The notes beneath the pieces are model-generated. The model worked only from the letters and a program-made list of their open reading frames with translations, was not told the DNA's origin and made no database searches. From Dasyornis broadbenti (taxonomy: Eukaryota > Chordata > Aves > Passeriformes > Dasyornithidae): a stretch of DNA of 64,000 bases. A program made the position numbers and the translations under genes. Below are positions 14,301 through 25,009 of the stretch, in pieces (positions within the stretch are counted from its first letter, which is position 1; each line of letters opens with the position of its first letter). The stretch lies in contig VZRN01000647.1 in NCBI GenBank assembly GCA_013397935.1, positions 173,764 to 237,763 on the forward strand, in the 5' to 3' direction.

Positions 14301-15375
14301 CAAACTCTCTCAAGTATGACATCAGCCTGAACCCTGTTCGTTTAGGATCCTCAGCCTTCAGTGCCAGATGACAATGGGGCCAGTGAAGCATGCTTTGTTA
14401 GCTTTGGTTATGTTCAGTGTGGTGTAGCACAACAGCTGGAATAATTGAGATAATCTCCCAGCTCATGTGGGGGACAGTGATGTTGAAGGAGAGGGGGGCA
14501 GTGACAGTGAAGAAGAGCTGGTAGCACAGGAGCAAGAGTGCTGTGGTCCAGGGGCATTTCAGCAGCCAGCAGGTTTCAGCTGCTCTTTGGGGTGTTTGTA
14601 CCAGGTGGGTCTGGTCCAGCAGTTACAGGAGTGCAGTGGAAGGTGCATCATCACAGGCTGTGTTTGCCTGAGACTCATTTCCTCATACATAACATAAGAC
14701 CAATGTTTGGCTGTTTGAGAGGCACAACTCACTGCAGTGCAAAAGTGTTGGTCACTTTTTACACTGAATACTCACAAGGTCCTTTGAAAATAAATTCTGC
14801 CGCAAGTCTTGTTCATAGAGTCAACAGAGGGTCACAGTGATGGCAGCTGAGAGCAGCCACTCCTTGAAGCCGGCAGAGAAACCACTCGTGAAAAGCACAG
14901 TGAGATCTCCCTGTGCATGCAGGATCCTTCTGGAGCACTCTGCAGGAGCCACCTTCTTAAGTATTTGTACTGCTTTATCTTAATCAAAAACCCTTATCTG
15001 AGTTTTGAAGAAGTTGAAGCCTGCCCAGGTTTGCTCTGCTTTGGATTCAGACTGTAAAATCAGCCAAGAAACAGTGGCTCCTCCTCTGACCTTAGGCTTG
15101 TAGTGCATTCAGTCCTTCCAGGACCAAACATCTGTGAGGCTATTTTGAGAATTACAGAATGGAAAGCAGTAAATAAAAATGTCATAACCACAGTGGTTGT
15201 GAAGTCTTGGAAATTAGAGATGATACATATTCTTCACTAGGTGTTACTACAGGTTTCAGTTCCACCTAACCTGGAATTAAGATTTTCCGTATGGTAACTA
15301 GCCCATTTGCAGCATTTACATTCCATTTCCAGCATTTGTCATCAACCCGTTAGGCAAAGATACAATTTGCCTTTT

Positions 15376-15412
15376 TGATCTTTAAAGGTCTCTTCCAGCC
15401 CAGATCATTCTT
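15376..15412 (+). mobile_element. Probable degraded CR1 3' tail
   Basis: The stretch GATCTTTAAAGGTCTCTTCC followed by AGCCCAGATCATTCTTAG resembles the CR1 3' terminal block (GATCTTTAAGGTCCCTTCCAA, then CCCA, ATTCTATG). It would be an old, diverged copy. Only about 40 nt can be aligned by eye, and no body sequence is recognisable upstream, so this is moderate evidence. Confidence 0.45.
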
Positions 15413-16189
15413 AGATTTTATTTTCCTTCTCCATCACGCTGCTGTCCTTTCTCTCTACCAGAAGTGATACACCTATTTCTGCAGGTATCTACAGTTCCAA
15501 ACCAGTCTCTGGACCTCAGGTAACTCTCAGGTAATCACATATGCTTAAAGCAAAAATAACAATCTTAAAAGCAAGCCAAGGAGGCTGTTTTGGATGCTAC
15601 ATGTGTATAACTGTATAACAAAAAGCCTAACATGCCATAGTAAACTTTACTTAACAGATTGCTTAATCTCTTCAAATGTTAACCTCCAGGTTTTTATTTA
15701 CTAGCTGATGTTTTATGATGCCATTGTCTAATTGAAATGTGTTCATTCCTTCTCCAAGTGCCACTGCTAAGCAATTTACTGATATGTTGCAGGAGGACTG
15801 AATGGGATTTTCTTTGTCGCAGAGTAAACTTGGGAGACAGATGGTGTTCAGAGAGTACAGATGTGACAGCATCCATTGCTTTTGTTATGGAGTCTTTCTT
15901 GCCAGCTAAGCATTTTTGTTTTCAAACGGCAAAACTGTAATTTTCAGAGGCACCATAGAGAATGGGCAGCAGTACAGAAGGAAGGAGATTTAGATTTGTG
16001 CCTCTTCATCAATGTGGGAATTTGCTTCTAGAACCATATCTGGAGGTTGCTGGAGCCCAGTTCTCATCAGCACTTGAGCTCGGGCCACTGCATGGAGAGC
16101 AGCATCTTGGATAGTCCCAATCGTTCTCTCTCTTCTGTTTCACTGCATGTCTGGAGCTTTCACAAAATAACCTATGGCTCACTCTTCTG

Positions 16190-16305
16190 CTACAGAAAGG
16201 GGGATTGAGGCTCACAGAAGGGATCTGAGCCGCACAGCATCAGGAAGCAGGGGAAGGTCTGGGAATAGAGCCCAGCTGGCCTTGGTCTGGAGCCAAGACC
16301 AGCCC
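16190..16305 (-). mobile_element. Probable MIR SINE relic (reverse orientation)
   Basis: Read on the plus strand, the segment tracks the reverse complement of the MIR consensus: an ACAG...GATTGAGGCTCACAGA block, then CGCACAGCATCAG, then GGTCTGGGAATAGAGCCCAG and GTCTGGAGCCAAGACC. These match the consensus segments for GAGGCACAGAG, CACACAGCTAG, GGGATTCGAACCCAG and TCTGGCTCCAGAGTCC in order, with a deletion in the middle. MIRs are ancient and sparse in bird genomes. No tRNA promoter boxes remain intact. Confidence 0.55.
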
Positions 16306-17063
16306 CAATCACTCCCTCAAGGTGGGTGGGGAGCAGAGGGCGAGGGCTGGCAGACCTGGTGCTGTTGGCAGAAGCAGACTCCCAGAGCCAGGTGGCATTT
16401 TCATTCCAGCCTTCAAACACCTGCAGGTGGGGGACATTCAGAACAACAGATTGGTTAGCAATAGTTTATTTCACTTGTACAGCCCAGGTGCCTGGGATGA
16501 GTGAAGAACTGCCCTTGGACATTCTCAGTATGCTGTTGTTTACCACAGGGAGACACCACCGTGGTGTATTGCATGGATGGAGCTTAACTGCTTCTTTTCG
16601 AACTCATGCTCTTGGATTATCACAAAGGTAAAGAGCTCAGCAGAAGAGGTGTAGTTCGATTCCTTCCCTATAAAGCATCTTGCGGGCAGTCTTGCTGCAA
16701 TGTTGTGCAGTTCAGCCAGGAAATGGGTTGGAGCTTTTGCCTCTAACAGACCTTGGGACTCTGCTGTTACTGTGGATTCTTTTTGCCACAAGCTACCTGC
16801 CTGCTACTCGCACTAAAACACCCATCAGACAGTGATAAGGAAGGCCAGGTCTGGCTCTAGCCCATTTCTTAGAAGTTGTTCACCTTTCACAAGCCAATGC
16901 TTTCAGCAGTGTATGTTAGAGAATGAAATCTGAGCTGCTCTGCAACCCATGGGACTTGTGCCAACTGGGCTGGAGTTTCAGCCTGGAACAAAGAGCTCTC
17001 TGAAATACTGCAAAATGTGAAATTTTGGCCACAAGCCTCTCTTACTTTTGAATTAAGATCTGC

Positions 17064-17087
17064 ATTTATTTATTTATTTATTTATTT
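17064..17087 (+). repeat. (ATTT)6 microsatellite
   Basis: Six perfect ATTT units are followed by a T-run. Seen directly. Confidence 0.97.
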
Positions 17088-17290
17088 TTGCAAGGGACTC
17101 TAGAAACCAATTTTCCTCTCTGTGAAGACAGCTGAGTCTGTGCTGCCTGCCTTGCATACTTAGGGCTACTCTCCAAACATAATTTTCTCCCTGCTCTGGC
17201 ACCAACCTGGCAGGACAGATGTGGCTGGAACAAGATCCCTGGTGAACCCAGAACAGAGCTGGGCACAGCTGGCAGCTTTGCACAATGCTG

Positions 17291-17317
17291 CAATTGAGGC
17301 AATTCAGGCAATTGAGG
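17291..17317 (+). repeat. Three-copy 9-bp tandem repeat
   Basis: CAATTGAGG, CAATTCAGG and CAATTGAGG occur head to tail, with one mismatch in the middle copy. It lies 24 bp before the 59-bp duplication. Confidence 0.9.
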
Positions 17318-17341
17318 AGCAGGCAGGCTGTCAGCAGCTGC

Positions 17342-17460
17342 TGCCATGCATTTCTCTCTTCACACTGCCTGTGGACGTGTGGCCGGGGGATCTTGGGGTC
17401 TGCCATGCACTTCTGTCGGCACATTGCCTGTGGACACGTGGCTGGGGAATCTCGGACAGT
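17342..17460 (+). repeat. Two-copy tandem duplication, 59-bp period
   Basis: Copy one (17342-17400) and copy two (from 17401) both begin TGCCATGCA/C and share CTGTC-type and CACATTGCCTGTGGAC-like blocks and a GTGGC(C/T)GGGG(G/A)ATCT end. They align without gaps over about 53 nt with roughly ten mismatches, so the duplication is not recent. No function is apparent. Confidence 0.85.
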
Positions 17461-20400
17461 CCTGGCTGTCTCTAATAGGATTAGTTAGCAACAGTGCTAG
17501 AAATACTCAGAGCAGCCATCTGTGACGAGATGACTCTGTCTCTGTGTGTTTATAGTAGCTGCATAACTTTAATGTGCTTCTGTTTGTGGGCTGTTGTTAA
17601 TTTTCATTAATGTCATACCATTCAATGGAGAAGGGAAAGTCTCTGGTTCAGAGCAAAAGCTTGTGAGTCTCTCATTAATCTGACAGTGCCATAAACCTCG
17701 CACAGCCAGGAGACTGTGAGAAGGGATCCTGCCGTTCTGTCTTCAGTGAGGGCAGCAGGCACTGAAGACATGGCCTGATGCTGTGGATAAGGTGATGGAA
17801 GGGCTATCTGCTCCCACAGCAGCAGTCCTGCCACCAGCTGTTGTCCTCACATGCTCCTACCCTGTCCCTTGTGCCACTGCTGGCTCTTGGCTGCTCCTGG
17901 GTTGAGTCTGCCTTAGGGGCTAAACCAGCAAATCATTTTCTTTTGGTTCAGTGCTTTTGCCTAGCTCAGACCAGAGACAGCACGAGCATGAGCTGGGACA
18001 GCCCCTGCCAAATTGCCTCACCAGTTTCACTGAGTCTAAGACATAGACATAAGGTCTTCTCTGATTTTGGACCAAACCCAACTTCAAACCCATGGGTGTT
18101 TGGTGCAAGGATATGGAGTGGATTTGGTCTTTGGTTTCAAAAGGGATGAACTGTCTGCAGGAAATCAGCTGGGTTTGGCTTATTGTCTTCCTGATGGTGC
18201 CATCTCTCTTGCAAATTACTTTGCTGTGAAATGGCTATGGTTTCAATTCATACAGCTTCTAGACAACAGAATATGTTTATCAGTTTATGCAAGGGCCCAT
18301 TGCTGTGCTGTCTGACTACAGAGTGCCAGAAAAATGTCAACAACCCTGAAAGTGCAGTGCCTACATTCCCACGGCCAATCCCCTCTGCCTCCTGTAACGA
18401 TGCTGTGTCAAACCAGCTAAGTGCGTAAATATTAAAAAATTAGCAATTTAGCACATGTGCAAAGGTGCCAACTGCCAAGACTCCTCAGAGCAATAAGATG
18501 AAACATTTTGAGTTACAGAACAAAATGTCTGTGCTGGGGTGGTGAAATATATGTATTTAATGTGCTGCTACTGAGGTTTAGTGACAAAGCAGAATGAAAG
18601 CTTTTTAAGCAAATCCTCACTTCATGTAATGTTGCTGTAGTCCAAGTCATTGCCCAGCATATCATGAAAGACAATATTATCTAGCTTTTGTTCAGTACCT
18701 ATTACTTTTCTGCTTCAAATATTGAGAAGGACTTTTCAAAAGAAAAATTGGTTTTGCTTAGATATTAGGGAAAATAAAGTCACCAGACATCAGAACTCTG
18801 TCTTGGGAAATTTGCTGCAAAGCCGGTACAAGTATAACACAAATAATTATAAGTGAGTGCTGATTATTTACTGGGGTGGTGGCATTGTTAGAGATGTCAA
18901 AATCCTTTTTAATCTGTGTGTGCATGAGTAGGTTTTTTTGAATGGGTTTCCATGCTTCCAGCAGTAGGAGGTTCCAAGTTTCTAATGAGGCTGTAAGAAG
19001 TACAAGGACTTTTTCATGGCAGCAAGGAACACAAGTCACACTGGATTTTGGAGAGCAGCAGTTCCCATTTGAGTTTGGCCAGAAGGTCCATGTCAGACTG
19101 GGCTCCTGAGTCAACATTGATCCATTATCTGGGCTGCATCACACAGGGATGGCCATGGAGGGTTTAGTTCATTAAGTGACTTTTAGAAAAATAACTCTTG
19201 TAGAGGAGACAAGGGAAATGCAACAGATCTGTTGTTCAGCCAAGGACAGGTTCCTCTCTGAGGGTGTCATCACGGAGCTCACTATGGAGCTCCTGCCTCT
19301 GGAGAACTCTTATTCTAGCAGGGAGGTGTACTGCATCCCAAAGCAACAAAGTACACATGCACTTAACAAACCCAAGCTCAGCTCCTTTCACAAACCAAAA
19401 TAAATTGTTTCCATGCCCGCCCGGATTCTAAATTAGCAGAATAAACAGTCATTTAAAATGAATGATTTCAAGTCAGAGGAATACAAATCAGAGACTGTGT
19501 TTTTTCTCACTGGAAAAATACTGTTACACCAAAAAATATTGCCTAGATTTTTAATCTGCTACGGACAGGATAAAAGATCATTATAAAGTGGTCAACAGAC
19601 AATATAACGTATTGACAGATCATTCTCTTTGATGCTTTTACACATAGCAAGGGTTGTCAGCTCCAGGGATCACATTTTTATTTGGCTTGTATGGCCTTGC
19701 ACCCAGAAAGATTTTACCCCAGAATCCATCAACATGGGAAGTTTCTTTGCTCTGTTGTGCTCTGTAGGAACCGCAGCAGTTCTGACAAAAGACAGCATTC
19801 AGGTATAGCTGAAGGGGAATGGTGGTGCAGGAGAAGGGGAGGAAGGACTGCCTGTAGAGTCCTCTTTTGAAGGGGAAATAAAATAAGAGGGATCAGGCAA
19901 AATTAGCTGAGACTTCATACAAAGCTGTTTGGAGTCCTTCCTACAGCTCTGCCTCAACTGCTTGAAACTCTTGAACTTTGGCTCTGTTTCTCTGCCATCC
20001 TCACCAGCCACGCCTTCCTTCATCTCGGCCAAGAAATCATTTTTGCATGGAAGGAGGTTAGTAGGTGATCCTAGTTCATAGGTCTTCTGAGGAAGTGTCA
20101 ATCCAGGCAGGAAAGCTGTTTGAAGCAAGTTATAAGAGGTTACCTTCGGGCAAGTAAAGATGTGTGATGAGCACATTACTCCAAAGGGAGCTCATAATTT
20201 GATACAGACCTCTGGAAGCATTGCTACCGAATTCCAGTTGTGCATATTAAAACTCTGAATGCTTCAGGTCTGATTTAGGCTGCTGCAAAGTCAACATGAG
20301 TCTCTCACTGCCTCCAGTGGACTTTTAATGTGATCCTTATTGAATAAATAATCAAGAAGTAAACCTGCATAGAATCTGATTACCTGCTCTGAAGCCTCTG

Positions 20401-22872
20401 AATGAACTCTCTGCTGCCTTGTGGAATTACAACACTGGCGTGTGAGACTCCAGTGAACTAAGAGCAGAATTTCGACTGCCCAGCTGCGTACCTGTGGTCA
20501 GGCTGATCTCTGACTTCTGCTCTGAAATCACCAGTCTGTGTTACACAGGAGGTCAGATTCTCTGATTTACAACTGTCGTTTCTACCTTTAATAATCTGTG
20601 ATGAGATGTTTTATACATGAACTCTAAGCAGCTACAAGTGCCTGCACCAGCTGGCAAATCTGCCCCACAACCACTCACCCTTTCCACAAGTCACTGTGGC
20701 TCCAAGGCTGCCAAGATGGTGCTCTGAGATGATCCAAAAGATCTCTTTTATTTTAGCAGCACAGCTGTGTGTTATTCTGTCCAGGAGCAGTAAAGCTATC
20801 AATTGCACAGAAGGGCAACACTTTAAAGCACACTAAACAGCAAATAATCCTCTGCTCGGGATATTAAAATATCGCGAACCACAAGTTTCTTAGTGCTGTT
20901 ATTTGTAGCAGACATCTGGCACCCCAGTCCATTGGGTGAGGAGGTGAAGTGCTCATACTAAGTCTGGGTTAAATGGGGAGGCCCAGATAGCCTTGTGCAG
21001 TCTGCTCCCAGGCAGTAATTGCTTTTGCAGACCCTTTATCTCCAATATATTGTCTTACAGTCACTGCCATGTTTGAATGGCATGTTTTGTTCCCACAATG
21101 AGGTTGAATGTATCCGGTGGAACCTTGCCCAGAATGTCTGACACAGAGCATCTTGTGATGGGGGGTGTCTGCAGCCAATCCTTTACGCATTTTTTGACCC
21201 ATCTACCATTTTTGGAACTTGGAATAATTGCCCTAATTGCTTTCTCGCACAAGGTCTTTGCCCTCAAATTCTCAGAAACAGTTTTTAAGGTGCTGGCCAA
21301 GTCAAGATCTAAGGGAGGCTGACTGCATGATGCTCCGCTGTCATCAGAGGTTCCTGCAGGGCCAGATCCATCCAGACATCACACGTGCTGGCACAGAGCG
21401 TATTACTGCAGAGGTTACTGAGGGGAACAGGCCTACTGAGGGGACAGACAGACAGATAAACACACTCTCCCTCCAATACCAAAAACGTACAGTTTGTTTT
21501 TCTCAGTCCTTCAGCAGAAAAATGCTGGTCACACTGTTAGATAAAGCCTACAGATGTGGAAAAGAGTAGCTTCCCTGGAATTAAGACAGAGGATGAGTGG
21601 TGTCATCTGGCACTAAGTATGAGATTTTGGAGACAAAGGAGGACAAATTCCTGCACTGCACTCCAGAAAGGTACTGTGTATGACTTTGCGGGACACGGGA
21701 AAGGTGGCACACAGTAAATAAAAGGTCTGGATTTTAACACCAAGAGTCTTCATCCTGTTTCCTGTGATCCTATGACCCTGTGCATCATTTTCTAGCCCTG
21801 AAAATGATGGTCAAGGTTTGATAAAAAGTATAATTCATCAGTATGTGCAGAAGCCTCTGCAAAATCCAGATGGGAAAATGACCTTGGTTCCTGCAGTTAA
21901 AGAGAAAATGAGGCTTGGGCCAGATTAATTCCCAGGGTTGCACATTGATTTCATTGGAGTTGCTCTAAGGGTGTGTTTGATTCTCAGCTCCTTAAAGCTT
22001 CTAAAACAAAGCAGAATCCAGGTGGATAGCAGTATGGAACTGATGGGCTTTTTTTGTTTGGGTTTTTAGGGCTTTTATTAGTCAGTAGTTTTAGTCCAAG
22101 CTAGACATGACAAAATTTATTCCAGCACATCTGTAGGAGTAGGCAACTATTTTACAAGAACATACAAAGCCTTCACCTGGAACCATCTTATGCTGACTTT
22201 GGAGAAATTTCATTTTATTGATGAACATGTCTTTCTGTTTATAGTACTCCCAGCTTTGACTCTCAGGACTGCATCCTTTCCGTCTCTCCCTGAAGCCACC
22301 ACCTGCTAATGTGTTTGCAGTAGTTTGTCCCAAGGAACATATTTCTGAACCAAAAACTGGTTTTACTGAATTAATAATGTGGGCTCAAAGTGCAGCAGTT
22401 GAAGTTAAATTTCTATATGGATGTGGACTCCACAGTTTGGGCATGTCTAGAGATAGATTATTCCGTTCCTTGGCCATTAAATATCGCCCATACTGAGCTT
22501 TTTCTCTTATTTTAAATGCTACCAATTTATACAATGCCTATTCAATCCTACAGATGCAATAAAATTCTGAAATAGTCTAGTGTTTGAATTTGGAGATTCA
22601 AGAATACAGAGATGAGTGTAGAATTTAAAAGCTGGGTTTGGTTTTATAGGGAAAAATATGGAAGTAGAATCCAGAGATCCATGATTTAAACTGGACCCTT
22701 TTCCATGGCAAATTTCGGTCTCTAAGCACCCATAGGGAGCGTTCCCTGGGAAGTTCTGGTTCCACACCCTGAGTGCACAGTTTGAATTCAGATTTAGGTC
22801 CTACCTGGCAGCCCATTGACCTTGTTGGGAGAATCACATGAACTTGCTAGTGAAGGACAAGCCTCACAGTGC

Positions 22873-22922
22873 CATAACTGTGACCTTGGGAAAACTCATT
22901 ACATTCTCATGTGAAAACTCCT
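22873..22922 (+). mobile_element. Possible MIR SINE core fragment
   Basis: The run ACTGTGACCTTGGGAAAACT, followed about 25 nt later by CTCCTCATCTCAAG, resembles the MIR core segments TGTGTGACCTTGGGCAAGTT and TTTCCTCATCTGTAAA at about the right spacing. The flanks are not clearly alignable, so it may be a short relic or chance similarity. Confidence 0.4.
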
Positions 22923-24456
22923 CATCTCAAGCCCAGAGGAACTGAGCTGGGAGTCATCAGAGTATCCCATCTGTCTATGAGATAATGTTTTCTGCTCCCG
23001 CAGCAGAAGTCAGTGTTTTCCCTATTAGTTTTGCTTTCTGTGCTGTCTGATTGCAGGAAGAACAAAACCCTGTGAAAATTAAAAAATGAAGATAATGCAC
23101 AGTTAAACACGCCTCTTTTTGATCTTCAGATTGAGTTGATATCAAGTAAAGCTTTTTCCCTGTGCACTGGTTTGCTTCTTTGTTTAGTGGTGAATTGAGT
23201 GAAACTATTTGATTTGCCAGCTTGTGCAGTAAGTTGGAAAATAAAATTAATAGGTGGCAGTGTCAGAGTCACAGCATGTCAGTGACTCCTGTGAGGCACA
23301 GTTGAATTGGAAGCTCTTCACCTTTGCAGTGTCCTGTTATCAGATGATCAGGTCCCGTCCTAAGCTTTGTGATCCTCATAACCCTACTCAGGGCTGTTTC
23401 TGGCACCATAGCCCACACTGGGAACAGCTCAGCAGGAGAGCTGACATTTGTGTGTCTAAGATTTTAGGGTTCTTGCTATCAGGGTCCTGGGAAGCAGAAT
23501 TGCTCAGGACAATGAGCCTTGTTTTCCTGTCTTTCCTGGCATATTTGTAGGAGGCATGTGGTGCTCTGGGGAGGACTCTGTGAGGAGCCCCTCTGGCCTG
23601 GGCCATCAGCAGAAAGCCTGAGCAGGGCACTGAGTTTGGGGCCCACTGCTGCCTGAGCAGGAACTGCTCTGCCCTCTTTAGACTGGGATGCTCCAAGGAC
23701 TCAGTGAGGAGGATCTCCCAGGGAAACTCAGACCTCTGAGAAAGAAAAGCATCACTGCATGTAGGAGACAAGCCAGGAACTGGCTGTAGATATTTAAATG
23801 TCACCAAAGACCTAGCTTAGGGACTGGCACTAAGATGGATCCATTGGTTGCTTTTCTTCCTGCAATTTTTCTTAGAGCTCAAGGAATTAAAATTCACCAA
23901 AGGCTTAATTTCTGAGAGTTATTACGTCTGACAGAATTTGTCCTTCACAATGTCAATTAGTTGGGCTGACCAACATGTTCCTCCTCCCCAGTGCTGCCCC
24001 TTTGAGCTATAAGAAAGAAGTAGTAACCAGCTCCCTAAGATGCAGATTGCACACAATGGTAGCACAGCAGAACGATCCTGCTTTCTTTTACCAGCTTTGC
24101 TCAGTATTTAAACTGAGTTATTTAATTCCCATGGGGAAAATTGTACTGGAATAGAGAAAGGCACATCATGCAGCTATTATTGGGGCAGTGATTGTAATGA
24201 GCATGGAAAATGGAACAATATATAACGTATTCTTAATAGACTCTTGGGAGGGTTATCCTCTGCTACTCCTCAGATCCCATACCCAGACACTTTTTTTTTT
24301 AAATAATTGATAATGCCTTGTTTTTTTCCATTTGTATTGCTCAGTAAACATTAATGGCATTTTCCAAAGATGGATTATCCCCCTGCCTGCACCAAAGTAT
24401 CTTGAATAAAACAAATACCCTTCTTTCTTTTCAAGCAATTGTTTGATGAGAGATCC

Positions 24457-24476
24457 TGTCCTTTCCGGAAAGGACA
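24457..24476. repeat. 20-bp perfect palindrome centred on TTCCGGAA
   Basis: TGTCCTTTCCGGAAAGGACA equals its own reverse complement with no spacer. The centre is a double ETS-type core (CCGGAA on both strands) and is also a STAT-like TTCC(N)GGAA relative with even spacing. Confidence 0.95.
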
Positions 24477-24981
24477 TTTGACCATGGAAGGTCAAATTTT
24501 TCTGCACTGATCCTCCAGTTGCCTCAGCTGGGAATATTCCGGATTCTGTGTGAGCTCCCTGTGTCAACACCACAATTCCTGGTGAACGCAGCAGTGAGAG
24601 GGAGCCATGCTGGCCTAGACCTCCTTTGCCATAGAGAAGGTGCCTGAAGTCCAACAGGGAGGCAGGCTGGGAAGACGTCCAACTTTCTGTGCATGCAGCA
24701 GTTCATTACGTAACTATCATGAATAGAAATCCTCTGTCCTGAAATGGGAACTATTTATCTTTAACCTTGTGGCCACAAATGTTTCAGCAGTTTTGATGTG
24801 TTCATGGTCTTAAACATGATGCTAAAAATGTATCAGCCTGGCTATGGGATTATTTTGTGGTTTTTTTCCCTGATAAAGGTGTGTCAGAAGGATATGGGGA
24901 AATTGTTGGATGTCATGACTGTAGCTCAGCAGCTGAAGCAGAGCAGTCAAGCTTTGCTCTGTGCTCTGTGCAGGTGAGGAG

Positions 24982-25009
24982 TTGTTGCCTTCTACTTGTT
25001 GCCTTCTAT
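24982..25009 (+). repeat. 14-bp tandem duplication
   Basis: TTGTTGCCTTCTAC is followed directly by TTGTTGCCTTCTAT. One mismatch at the last base. Confidence 0.9.

Larger units (their letters stand above)
11327..17063. other. Gene-free 3' flank with old repeat relics
   Basis: No protein gene is recognised. The stretch contains the degraded CR1 tail (15376-15412) and the MIR relic (16190-16305). A well-formed plus-strand splice acceptor/donor pair at 13984-14099 has no continuous reading frame and is reported as a finding. A G-rich run lies at 11771-11805. Confidence 0.6.

Noticed and set aside
14640..14700. MIR-like GCCTGAGACTCATTTCCTCA motif
   Set aside because: Similarity to the MIR segment is limited to about 25 nt and needs an insertion. 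Too weak to list.
16650..16665. tRNA B-box-like GTTCGATTCC
   Set aside because: No A-box at the right distance and no cloverleaf could be drawn from the flanks.
18066..18146. Imperfect inverted repeat around GGACCAAACCCA / TGGATTTGGTCTTTGG
   Set aside because: Arms match only about 10 of 12 bases across a 60-nt loop, within chance expectation.
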